From Candidatus Cloacimonadota bacterium (lineage in GTDB: Bacteria > Cloacimonadota > Cloacimonadia > Cloacimonadales > Cloacimonadaceae), in the NCBI GenBank assembly GCA_029781115.1, contig JAKOXG010000007.1, positions 28,593 to 92,592 on the forward strand: a DNA stretch of 64,000 bases. Reading direction: 5' to 3'. A program made the translations under genes and the position numbers. The notes beneath the pieces are model-generated. The model saw nothing but the letters and a program-made list of their open reading frames with translations. It was not told where the DNA came from and searched no databases. This document shows, piece by piece, positions 1-7,709 of the stretch; the stretch's first letter is position 1; each line of letters starts with the position of its first letter.

Positions 1-2479
1 ACTGCCACTGCTCATGGGCGTGTTCAACTTCTTTCTTAAAGCCCATGTCTTCACTATAGATGGTATCAATATGTTCTTTTTTTACGTAAAATTCATTCTC
101 ACTCAAAGTAATAAGGTGGGGGTTTTGCCCTTTTTGAGTGCTTAGATCCCTGTGGTGCAAGCTTATTTGGAAGTTGGCCAAACGGTTTCGCAATCTCTTC
201 AAGTCCATTATCAAACGATCTCTGCCTTCGCTATCTCCATCATGTGCTTTCAGGGCTTTTTCGGTGTTGGTGTATTCAACCATCATATCTTGAGCTTCAT
301 CGTTGACCAGAACAAACAGTGTGGTGTCTTGGTAGTTATCCACAATCAATTTAAATTCAGATACAGGTGTTTCTCCCACTCTATCGTCATTATCATAATT
401 CAGGTTTGCAATGGCGGCAAGATGCATTATGCTCCGGGCATCAGATTGAAGTGAACCGAAGTATTGATTGGATAGCTCAAAAAAGTCTTTGCTGAACCAC
501 TCTTGTTTTTCGCTTAAAGCGGCATCTGTCTGCTGGAGCAGATATTTGTCATAGATCCGATAAGCATATTCCTTTTCGTTATTGTCAGTAAGCCGCACTA
601 ACCGCATTTCTCCACCCAAAACACCATATTCACCACTACGGTTGCAGCGTCCCGCTGTTTGAACAACACTGTCCAGGGGTGCAAAATCTCTTATTACCAG
701 TTTGAAGCTGATATCCACTCCCGCCTCAACCAGTTGCGTGGAGATAAGGACGACCTTTTCTTTATTCTTCAGCCTTTGGACAACCTTAGCTATGATTTGA
801 CTCCTGTGCAGAGGTATCTGGCTGGTGCTGAGGCAGTATATCTCAAACTCGTTTCCATATTCTTCGGAGAGGGTGTCATAAGCTTGTTTCACGGCAGCTT
901 TGGTGTTGAGTATGAGCAGCAGATTGTCAAATTCTAAAGTGCCTATTGTCTCAAGGTAGTCGGACAGCTTCACTTTTTCAGGATTATAGGTCATTTTTAC
1001 CCTGTTAACCACTGGATTTTGAAAATATGCCAAGTCGCTCAGCTCTTTATCGCTATCACCATCGGAAGTGGATTCAAACAGAAAAGGACGTGTAGCCGTG
1101 CAGAGCACGATATAGGTTTTAAACCTCTCAGCCAAAACCTTAAAAAGCACTCTCAACAGATAATAGTAGTCCGGACTAACGTTTTGAACTTCATCCAAGA
1201 TAATGATGGAATTGATGATATTGTGCAGCTTTTTCAGGGTCTTATTTCTGTTGCCGATCAGGGTATGGAACAACTGCACAAAGGTAGACACCACCATGGC
1301 ACTTACCCAGGATTCAACTATGAGCAGGTCGTTCATATAATCCCAATAATCATAGTCTGGATCATCCTTGCTGAGTTTGTAATAATCCTGCAGGTGATGG
1401 TGACGAATGATGTACTTGTAGCTCTCGTCCTTTAGCTCCCGGTGGTTATGCTGGAATACGTCCTGATAAACCTCGTAGTTTTGGTCTATAATTGACGTAA
1501 ATGGCAGGCAATAGATGATGCGTCTCATGCGATCCAGCTTGCTCTGCAGTGTGCTGACAAATTTCATACAGGCCAAGGTCTTTCCTATGCCCGTGGGTGC
1601 TGTGATGGTGTATTGATACTGATCGCTTGAGATGATCTCATTTGTGCCACATTTAGCGTAGAATTCGGTGCGCAGCCTGTTTACAGGTGTATCCTTAGCT
1701 GTTTTGAATTTGGCTTTCTTATAGGGATCTGGGTTCATGTCCAGCGTTTCAATACTTTTATCAAACCAAGCTTGATCCAAGCGGGCCGCATCCATCTTAT
1801 CCTTGGTTATCAGGATAGAAAAGAGCAAGTTGGCAATGATGAACAGCTCCATAGAGTTTTCTTCAGCGATACCCTTGGACTCAGCTTGAGTGTGGTCACT
1901 GAATTCAAACTCAGCGATATCTTCTATAAGTTCCTTAAGCCCTCTCTTGGATAGTGGTTCAAGCTGAACCCCATTGTCACCTAAGAACTTCTTAAACAAA
2001 GGATGGGAGCGCACATTTGAGCAGATGTCTTTGTAGACATCTACCAACCGTAATAAGGCAGCATTACTACACGTCAAACTATACAAGTGCTCATAGGAAT
2101 CAAGGTTCCCGTGATGGCGTTGGATGATTTTGAAGGCTAAAGGTGCCGCGAAATCAGGCAAATCTTTCAGTCTCTGCATGTTTTGATATGCTATAATAGC
2201 TGAGATCAGACTGTGATTTGCCATTTGACCCTGGGATTCATCTCCACCCAGTTTCTTTTGGAAATAAGTAGAGGCTTTGCCGATGTCATGCAACAAACCA
2301 ATACGAAAGGCAAGCTCTGCAAGTGAACTTTTGTCGATCAAGTGCAGGTTCAGGTCCAGATCTTCAACAATTCTCTTGCAAGAGCTCGCCACATTTAGGA
2401 GGTGATCAGCAAGATAGATTCCCGCGAATCCTTTGAATTCGGGGTGTGAATACAATCTTTTCTCGCCAGCCAATCTCAT
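1..2479 (-). CDS. cas3: Cas3 helicase-nuclease, type I-B (C-terminus cut by window edge)
   Basis: The reverse strand is open from ATG at 2479 to the window edge, about 826 codons, so the stop lies outside. Residues 1 to about 200 form an HD nuclease domain, with HD at about 64-65 in GLLHDIGK and a second histidine pair RHHGN near 122. A DExH helicase follows, with Walker A TAPTGIGKT at about 293-301, motif II ILDEVQ near 425 and a CTAT motif III. In type I systems Cas3 is recruited by Cascade to unwind and degrade the non-target strand. The start lies 4 nt past the cas5 stop, with GAGG just upstream, so translation is probably coupled. The HD domain is fused at the N-terminus, as is common for type I-B. 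Adaptation genes and the array may follow beyond position 1. Confidence 0.93.
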   Translation of the reverse strand, partial: MRLAGEKRLYSHPEFKGFAGIYLADHLLNVASSCKRIVEDLDLNLHLIDKSSLAELAFRIGLLHDIGKASTYFQKKLGGDESQGQMANHSLISAIIAYQNMQRLKDLPDFAAPLAFKIIQRHHGNLDSYEHLYSLTCSNAALLRLVDVYKDICSNVRSHPLFKKFLGDNGVQLEPLSKRGLKELIEDIAEFEFSDHTQAESKGIAEENSMELFIIANLLFSILITKDKMDAARLDQAWFDKSIETLDMNPDPYKKAKFKTAKDTPVNRLRTEFYAKCGTNEIISSDQYQYTITAPTGIGKTLACMKFVSTLQSKLDRMRRIIYCLPFTSIIDQNYEVYQDVFQHNHRELKDESYKYIIRHHHLQDYYKLSKDDPDYDYWDYMNDLLIVESWVSAMVVSTFVQLFHTLIGNRNKTLKKLHNIINSIIILDEVQNVSPDYYYLLRVLFKVLAERFKTYIVLCTATRPFLFESTSDGDSDKELSDLAYFQNPVVNRVKMTYNPEKVKLSDYLETIGTLEFDNLLLILNTKAAVKQAYDTLSEEYGNEFEIYCLSTSQIPLHRSQIIAKVVQRLKNKEKVVLISTQLVEAGVDISFKLVIRDFAPLDSVVQTAGRCNRSGEYGVLGGEMRLVRLTDNNEKEYAYRIYDKYLLQQTDAALSEKQEWFSKDFFELSNQYFGSLQSDARSIMHLAAIANLNYDNDDRVGETPVSEFKLIVDNYQDTTLFVLVNDEAQDMMVEYTNTEKALKAHDGDSEGRDRLIMDLKRLRNRLANFQISLHHRDLSTQKGQNPHLITLSENEFYVKKEHIDTIYSEDMGFKKEVEHAHEQWQ

Positions 2480-2483
2480 TACC

Positions 2484-3272
2484 TCAGAGGAAGTAAATCA
2501 CTTCTTCTTGTTCATTCTTGATTTTGCAACAATCCTTGAAAATGCCTTCAATGCGTTGACCTGAAATATGGAAAAGTATCTCCTCTGCCCTTATCAGGCG
2601 ACGCACTTGCTCATTATTTATCTTCTCTTGACTTTGCTCTAAAGGCATCCTCTCGATTTGCAACACGCCCTGCTCATCCAAGTTGGGCTTTGCTTTTCCC
2701 AGGGCTATGGCACTATCCACATAGGCAGATTCACTTACCATCTCAAACTCAGATTCATCATACCGGTTTACAATTTCCAGGTCAGCTCTGAATTGCCTCT
2801 GTCCCAGATAAATACCATAACCGAAGTTTCTGTCTGAGAGCAGCTTTTCAATTCCGGCCAGCTTTTCATTTTGGGTATGGAAACCAAGCCAAATCCGGTA
2901 GCTGATATCTTTGTCATCACCGCCAGTGAGCAATTCAAAACGGCATTGGCTGTGTACCGAGACATCATTTATAGGGTTTTGTTTGGATTTGTCTTTGATA
3001 TAATTCAAGGTTTGCATAAACTTACGCGGCTGGACTCCTCTTTTTACCGCAACTGCTACGAAGAGCTTATCCGAGCTGAGAGCTTCGTAATAAGAATCCC
3101 TAGAACACTTAAGTACAGAAGCGATCAGGCCAGCCACGGCTGTTCGGGGCGGAATAGTAAAGGTAAGCGAGGAAGCGTTGGTGTAAAACTTGCGAAAATG
3201 CGCAAATTTGCCGCTTAACTCCAGCTCTAATATCCTATTGGGGTGACCTCTTGCATCCATTGTCAACCCCAT
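2484..3272 (-). CDS. cas5b: Cas5, type I-B Cascade subunit
   Basis: A 262-aa protein whose N-terminus matches the Cas5 RAMP fold of the Hmari (Csh) subtype: a first beta strand with LSGKFAHFRKFY, then TIPPRTAVAGLIASVL. Cas5 caps the 5' handle of the crRNA in Cascade. The ATG overlaps the cas7 stop by one base (TAATG), a usual reinitiation arrangement, and cas3 begins 4 nt downstream. A second in-frame ATG at residue 5 could also serve as start. The family call rests on recognising the N-terminal motif and the operon position. Confidence 0.88.
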   Translation of the reverse strand: MGLTMDARGHPNRILELELSGKFAHFRKFYTNASSLTFTIPPRTAVAGLIASVLKCSRDSYYEALSSDKLFVAVAVKRGVQPRKFMQTLNYIKDKSKQNPINDVSVHSQCRFELLTGGDDKDISYRIWLGFHTQNEKLAGIEKLLSDRNFGYGIYLGQRQFRADLEIVNRYDESEFEMVSESAYVDSAIALGKAKPNLDEQGVLQIERMPLEQSQEKINNEQVRRLIRAEEILFHISGQRIEGIFKDCCKIKNEQEEVIYFL

Positions 3273-4135
3273 TAGTAAGTGAGCTTAGATACATCATTTT
3301 CGAGGTTATTAAAATTCGTAAGTTCCAATTCGCTATCTTGCCATAGATGGATTTCGTTGATTAGATCCTTGTTTTCGTTTAGATAAGCTACAAGCTTACT
3401 CATATCCAGCCGGTAATCATCTATCTTTCTGATCAGATGCAAGTCATCGCCTATATGATCTTTGGGGACAAAGTCGATCATGGAGCGCAGGTCCTTTAGA
3501 AAGCTTAGTTTGTCTTTCATCTCTACCCTCATGTAGAGCCTCGGATATTGCCCAATCTTACTGCGGGTTCTGAAGAAAGGAATTGACTTTAACATCGCCT
3601 CATCCAGCAGCTGCAGGTCTTCAGGGGTCATTTTAGTGCCTTTCGCAATATTGGCATTGATGCTACCGGAAAAGGCGATCAAAGAATAGTAAAGCCGATA
3701 GTCTTTGCCTACCCCTTCTCTGCTGGAAAAGCTGGAGGTTATAGTTACAGAGTCTACCAGTTCGACGGGATGTAGTGAGTATCCCCAGTTGAATTGAACA
3801 GGTCCGGTATAGTGTCCTTCGGTAGTTTTTTCTTCTGCAGTAACCGCGCCGAAAAGTCTCACATCAATGAGGTCGAAATGGGTGATCTCCTGTTTCTTGA
3901 TCTGCTTGTTGCGGTCCTTGGCATCCTTGGCAGACGAGGTGATGAAGATATTCTTCTCTAAGCCAGTTTCAAAATAATCACGTAGATAACGTTTTAAGCG
4001 AACATCAGATACGAGATTGGTGTTGGTGTCAAAATCCATGCGGGGTTTGTTTTCATTGTCCATGTCTCCGTTGGGGTTGCACATCTGTGCGTCGTAAAGG
4101 AAGAGTATCTCGGAATTGTTTTTAATTGTCTCCAT
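3272..4135 (-). CDS. cas7b: Cas7 (Csh2-type) Cascade backbone subunit
   Basis: A 287-aa protein with the Csh2/Csd2 Cas7 signature at residues about 12-34: LFLYDAQMCNPNGDMDNENK, followed by PRMD, and then a segment describing DVRLKRYLRDYF. Cas7 polymerises along the crRNA spacer to form the Cascade filament. Length is near the family norm of about 290-320 aa. The start overlaps the 3' end of cas8b by 14 bases and the stop overlaps the cas5 start by one base, so the genes are tightly coupled. Confidence 0.92.
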   Translation of the reverse strand: METIKNNSEILFLYDAQMCNPNGDMDNENKPRMDFDTNTNLVSDVRLKRYLRDYFETGLEKNIFITSSAKDAKDRNKQIKKQEITHFDLIDVRLFGAVTAEEKTTEGHYTGPVQFNWGYSLHPVELVDSVTITSSFSSREGVGKDYRLYYSLIAFSGSINANIAKGTKMTPEDLQLLDEAMLKSIPFFRTRSKIGQYPRLYMRVEMKDKLSFLKDLRSMIDFVPKDHIGDDLHLIRKIDDYRLDMSKLVAYLNENKDLINEIHLWQDSELELTNFNNLENDVSKLTY

Positions 4136-4598
4136 TGTTTAGCTCCTGTGTTTGTTGTTCTTGTTCTTTGTTTTTGCCGTAGTATATACGTAAATAGCTT
4201 TCGTAAGCTTTGCCAGCCAAGATATAAAAAACCACTTCCTGGGGCAATAGATCTGAAGATTCAATACCTATCATGGACTCAGTACAGTAGGCCAATAGCT
4301 GGTCGTCTCTCCATACATCACGAATCTTAAGGTATTCTTCCACTGTGCCATAAAGGGACTTCACCTTTCTGGGCGAGATGCCTCTAAAGTTAAGTCGGAT
4401 TGAAAATGTCTTTTTGTCTGTTTTCTTCCATTCTGCATGTTCGATTCGGTCAATCAAGACTCCCAGCAAAAAGAGCCCTCGATGATATTGGCTCTTTTCT
4501 GCCTCATTGAATATATGTGCATGATTGTCGAAGTAGTTCAGATAGTCCTTATGCGCCTTGGGATCTAACTGAGTGGTTAGATTCTGCTCATTTGTCAT
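4122..4598 (-). CDS. cas11b: Predicted internal gene for Cas11b small subunit (in frame inside cas8b)
   Basis: Codon 523 of cas8b is an ATG at 4598, preceded after 8 nt by a near-perfect Shine-Dalgarno AAAAGGAG (about 4607-4614), inside the coding frame. Translation from it would give a 158-aa protein starting MTNEQNLTTQ and sharing the cas8b stop. Its sequence is charged and predicted helical, as expected for Cas11. It is established for several type I subtypes, including I-B, that the small subunit is made by internal initiation in the cas8 gene. The SD and length are seen directly; expression is inferred. Confidence 0.72.
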   Translation of the reverse strand: MTNEQNLTTQLDPKAHKDYLNYFDNHAHIFNEAEKSQYHRGLFLLGVLIDRIEHAEWKKTDKKTFSIRLNFRGISPRKVKSLYGTVEEYLKIRDVWRDDQLLAYCTESMIGIESSDLLPQEVVFYILAGKAYESYLRIYYGKNKEQEQQTQELNNGDN

Positions 4599-6164
4599 AG
4601 TATTTACTCCTTTTAATTGATTGTAGTTTTTGAGATGTTTTAGATATAGTGTGAGTATAAAGGCAGCCAAATCATGGTCAGGATATATCTGTTTTTTGTT
4701 ATACTCAATCCTCGACCACACATCTATGAATGACCGGATCAGGTTCTGGTAATCTACGGCTACACCATTCACGTAATCTGATACAAACTGGGATACTTGT
4801 TTTGCCACTACTTTGTGTTCTTTGAGCTTATGTGAGCGTATAGAGGGCAAGACCATCATTCTAAGCCCATTTAAAGACAGATCCAGTCTATTAATAATTC
4901 TGTATAAAGAATAGTCCTCACATATTGCCTCCAAATCCTGGGTTTTATCTGCCAGATACTTGTAATCCACATTTTCAATCAGCTTAAATACCACAAACTC
5001 CTGTTTTAATGGCTCTTTATTGTAGAAAAGCATAGAGAAATTGGGACTCTTTTCTGATAACCTCATCAGGGTATCAATATCCTTTGTTATAGTATCCCTT
5101 CTGTATGCACCACTGTTCAACACTCTTTCAACAGCTTGCATTTCGCTTGTTTCGATCAATCCGGTGTTTTTGTTAATTGTGGGAAGGACAATACACGGCA
5201 GCCTCATGATCTGGAAAAGTAGTCCCTTCATCGCATGGCCCATTCCAACCGCGAGATTCAAATTACATTCTTTGCAAATTCCAAAAGATGTATAGGTTCT
5301 GTTTTTGCTCGCTCCATCAAAGTAAAGCGGATTGGTGCTGCCGTAAAACTTCTGGCGCATTGATGTGTCCTTACCAACAATACCCTTAACTGAGCACAAG
5401 TGGCAGGTTCCCTTGAACGTTTTATCATATCTTTTGCCTTCAGTTATCCTGTTGAACAGAAAGTCAATATACTCAATCCAGTATTCGCCCTGGTGCAGAT
5501 ACTTGCCATCAATTGCAAGAGCAAAACCTTGTGTTTCACAGTAAAAAGCATTCAGTTTTTCTTTATGGAAGTCTGCAAGATCTTTCTTTAAGTCTTTGGT
5601 CTTAGTTTTTTTCGGCTCCGCATTGTCGTTGTTATCAACTAAGGGTTGTGGGAATCCATCTGCCTGTGAATCAATTATTCTATCCTTATTCAGGAGGTAT
5701 CCTTTAGGAGTTTTGACAAAGAAAGTATCCCTGATTGATTCAAGATATGCTTTGAACTCCTTGGCTTTTTCAGGTCTTGTCCAAATCCCCTTTTTATCAA
5801 TCACTTCTTCTAACTTATCCCATAGATTGAAACACAAAATGTAATCTATAGAGTTGGTAACGCCGTAGATATTTGGATCACCAGAATAGATATCACTTTT
5901 TCTAATAAGCATTATCTTGTTGGCAGAAGCGGGAATGAGCTCCTCTGCCAGAGAAAACTCGGCTTTTCCAGTGCTTCTATCCAAGTTTAGTTTTAGCAGC
6001 CTGCCAATCGTACGTTTCCCTGTCGTTTCGTCTGTGGTAACAAACTCCCTTAAATCAGAACAATAATACTGCAAGACGTAGCGCTTGAACTCGGTAGAAT
6101 TCCTGTCCTGAAAACCTGCTTTCTCAATCAGCAACTTGCCGATATTCCAGTAATTTAGGATCAT
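4122..6164 (-). CDS. cas8b: Cas8b (Csh1) large subunit of type I-B Cascade
   Basis: A 680-aa protein. It carries a four-cysteine zinc-binding pair, CHLC at 254-257 and CKEC at 297-300, followed by NLAVGMGHAMKGL, as in Csh1/Cas8b proteins. Cas8b recognises the PAM and locks the R-loop for Cas3. The last 158 residues are probably also made separately as Cas11b. The ATG at 6164 overlaps a TGA (ATGA) that ends a 25-codon mini-ORF lying in a duplicated segment between cas6 and this gene. The RBS AGGAGGAAAG lies just upstream. The 3' end overlaps cas7 by 14 nt. Confidence 0.9.
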   Translation of the reverse strand: MILNYWNIGKLLIEKAGFQDRNSTEFKRYVLQYYCSDLREFVTTDETTGKRTIGRLLKLNLDRSTGKAEFSLAEELIPASANKIMLIRKSDIYSGDPNIYGVTNSIDYILCFNLWDKLEEVIDKKGIWTRPEKAKEFKAYLESIRDTFFVKTPKGYLLNKDRIIDSQADGFPQPLVDNNDNAEPKKTKTKDLKKDLADFHKEKLNAFYCETQGFALAIDGKYLHQGEYWIEYIDFLFNRITEGKRYDKTFKGTCHLCSVKGIVGKDTSMRQKFYGSTNPLYFDGASKNRTYTSFGICKECNLNLAVGMGHAMKGLLFQIMRLPCIVLPTINKNTGLIETSEMQAVERVLNSGAYRRDTITKDIDTLMRLSEKSPNFSMLFYNKEPLKQEFVVFKLIENVDYKYLADKTQDLEAICEDYSLYRIINRLDLSLNGLRMMVLPSIRSHKLKEHKVVAKQVSQFVSDYVNGVAVDYQNLIRSFIDVWSRIEYNKKQIYPDHDLAAFILTLYLKHLKNYNQLKGVNTMTNEQNLTTQLDPKAHKDYLNYFDNHAHIFNEAEKSQYHRGLFLLGVLIDRIEHAEWKKTDKKTFSIRLNFRGISPRKVKSLYGTVEEYLKIRDVWRDDQLLAYCTESMIGIESSDLLPQEVVFYILAGKAYESYLRIYYGKNKEQEQQTQELNNGDN

Positions 6165-6256
6165 CTTTCCTCCTGTTGTTTTGATAACACCAAACCGCCG
6201 CTGTACGGGCGGTCGCTGAACCGCCGCTTATTGATCATCTTTCCTCCTGTTGTTTT
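6159..6256. repeat. 74-bp partial duplication with REP-like hairpin at the cas6/cas8b junction
   Basis: A perfect 24-bp direct repeat occurs at 6159-6182 and 6233-6256. On the minus strand it contains the last codons of cas6, the AGGAGG ribosome binding site and an ATGATC start. The 50 bp between the copies contain the palindrome GGCGGT-cgctga-ACCGCC (6208-6225), also seen at 7.4-7.7 kb and 37.9 kb. A 25-codon ORF (6161-6238, minus) overlaps the cas6 stop and the cas8b start by four bases at each end. Similarity also extends weakly past the 24 bp into the cas6 3' end. This looks like insertion or segment duplication in an ancestral cas6-ATGA-cas8b junction. Confidence 0.8.
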
Positions 6257-6909
6257 ATCACCACCCCAAAGCCGCGGGCGCTTTGTTTGCCCAGCCCTAA
6301 GTATTGGGGGATGTGAAAGTTGGTGGTAAAATCGCCATAGAAGCACTGCATGGCTTGGTTGTGAAAGTTTACGTTTACGCCTCTGAACCAGCCATCTACG
6401 TTGAGGTTTTCCACATTGGGGATCCAGTAGTCAAAGGCCTTGGAGAGTGTCTTGAGGTTGTTTTTGAGGATGGTTTTGAGCAGTTGTTTGCGCTCGTAGT
6501 CGTCGTAAGAATCGTAAAGCCGGTGGTTCTCCTGGTTTAGAGCCATCCAAGGGCTGGCGAAGCGGTATTGATGATACTCCTCACAGCGACCGAAGTCCTC
6601 TTCCCGCAGCGAGATTTCCCGCTCGTTGGAGCGCAGAGTGCGGCCATTGATCTCCAGTTCGTCCACCTCCATAAACACCATTTTCAATAGATCGATACCT
6701 TCGCCGAAGGCCAAAAGAGCGGGATGGGAGTCAATAAGGCGATACTGGATCCTGGGCGCAGCATAATTGAAACCACGGCCCGGAGTGTGATTGTGGAACA
6801 AGGGGAAATCCGCAAATTTATGCGCAAAGAACCCTCTCAGCTTCGGGATCTCCCGAGGCTGTAGCCGGATGTCATTCCAGCTAACTAACAAATAACGTAT
6901 CTTTTTCAT
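6235..6909 (-). CDS. cas6: Cas6 crRNA-processing endoribonuclease (Cas6b-like)
   Basis: A 224-aa first gene of the cas operon. The C-terminus carries the Cas6 glycine-rich loop GLGKQSARGFG (205-215), preceded by FHIPQYL. The N-terminal half has candidate catalytic histidines in FPLFHNHTPG (39 and 41). Cas6 cleaves pre-crRNA in the repeat and in type I-B keeps the 3' hairpin. The start at 6909 has AAGGAAC just upstream. Its last bases form one copy of a 24-bp repeat duplicated before cas8b. The assignment rests on the G-loop plus operon position; sequence conservation in Cas6 is low, so the subfamily is less certain. Confidence 0.85.
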   Translation of the reverse strand: MKKIRYLLVSWNDIRLQPREIPKLRGFFAHKFADFPLFHNHTPGRGFNYAAPRIQYRLIDSHPALLAFGEGIDLLKMVFMEVDELEINGRTLRSNEREISLREEDFGRCEEYHQYRFASPWMALNQENHRLYDSYDDYERKQLLKTILKNNLKTLSKAFDYWIPNVENLNVDGWFRGVNVNFHNQAMQCFYGDFTTNFHIPQYLGLGKQSARGFGVVIKQQEER

Positions 6910-6955
6910 AGTTCCTTCTTTGATAATTGTCTCTTATAAAGAACGACCTCAGGTG

Positions 6956-6985
6956 CAAGTGAATACCAAGTCCTTTTTTTGTCAA
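6956..6985 (-). promoter_or_regulatory. Candidate promoter of the cas operon
   Basis: The minus strand has a perfect TTGACA (6985-6980), then 17 nt and TCACTTG (6962-6956), about 50 nt upstream of the cas6 start. The -10 match to TATAAT is poor, but the TNNNNTG shape recurs behind other TTGACA boxes in this window. Weak evidence on its own. Confidence 0.35.
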
Positions 6986-7148
6986 TACCTTTTAAACGAT
7001 AATATGTGTTTTTGTAGCAGAAGTCTGACATTTATTTCCAAGTTGAGTTCATGCTTGGGTAGTTGATGCCCAATCTGCACCCTGCAATTCGGTCAAGTCA
7101 GTGCAGAGCTTTCTCGAACATATCTCTTGGTCGCTACGGCGAGTGCCC

Positions 7149-7239
7149 CTTCCTTACTCAGCCGCCCGGTGATGCCGTGGAGATACTCGGGTTTTTCCCG
7201 GGAGGCTCCGGGTAATCACCGGGAGGCTCAGTAAGGAAG
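7149..7239. repeat. Long imperfect inverted repeat in intergenic region
   Basis: Arms 7149-7173 and 7215-7239 pair at 23 of 25 positions, with 41 nt between them. The spacer has further nested pairing (CTCGGG/CCCG.GAG and CCCGG/CCGGG). The region lies downstream of the giant surface-protein operon and upstream of cas6, both on the minus strand. It could be a remnant mobile element or a strong RNA structure acting as an insulator or terminator; no U-run of typical length follows either arm. Confidence 0.65.
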
Positions 7240-7282
7240 AGGTAGGTAAGGGCGCCAGGCAGCTTCGCTGCAAGTTGTCAGT

Positions 7283-7665
7283 TGTGAGCGGCTGCGCCGC
7301 AGGTTTTAGGTTTCAGGTGCTAGGTTTTAGTCGCTGCGCTGGTTTCGGGGATACGCGTGCTATCTGCTTGGCTCCGTATGGTTTTATGGCTGATGTAGCA
7401 AACTGCGCCTGCTGGCGGCGGTATGGCAACCGCCGGCTACCTTCTTTGGGTCGCTATGGCAAGCGACCATACTGGTGTGAGCGGCTGCGCCGCAGGTTTT
7501 AGGTTTCAGGTGCTAGGTTTTAGTTGCTGCGCCGGATTCGGGGATACGCGTGCTATTGGTATAGATGTGGTTAGTTTTGGGGTTGTGTTGGAAAGCAGGC
7601 TGCGCCTGCTGGCGGCGGTATGGCAACCGCCGGCTACCTTCTTTGGGTCGCTATGGCAAGCGACC
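7283..7665. repeat. Two interleaved direct repeats (81 bp and 66 bp, about 195-bp period)
   Basis: An 81-bp unit occurs at 7283-7363 and 7476-7556 with only a few mismatches. A 66-bp unit occurs at 7403-7468 and 7600-7665 as an apparently exact copy. The order is A-B-A-B with about 195-bp spacing, so this is probably a duplicated composite unit. Unit B carries two hairpins, GGCGGT-atggca-ACCGCC and GGTCGCT-atggca-AGCGACC. Unit A carries GCGGC-tgc-GCCGC. The rest of 6910-7709 holds no credible gene; short ORFs there are repeat read-through. Confidence 0.8.
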
Positions 7666-7709
7666 CTACAGCGTGCGGCAGCGACTAACACCTAAAACCT
7701 AACAGCTAA

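Noticed and set aside
152..1954. Plus-strand ORFs of 60-138 aa opposite cas3
   Set aside because: The minus strand is continuously open and encodes recognisable Cas3 motifs; these are antisense shadows.
7283..7665. Possible CRISPR array next to cas6
   Set aside because: Only two copies of each unit, units too long (66 and 81 bp), and no unique equal-length spacers.
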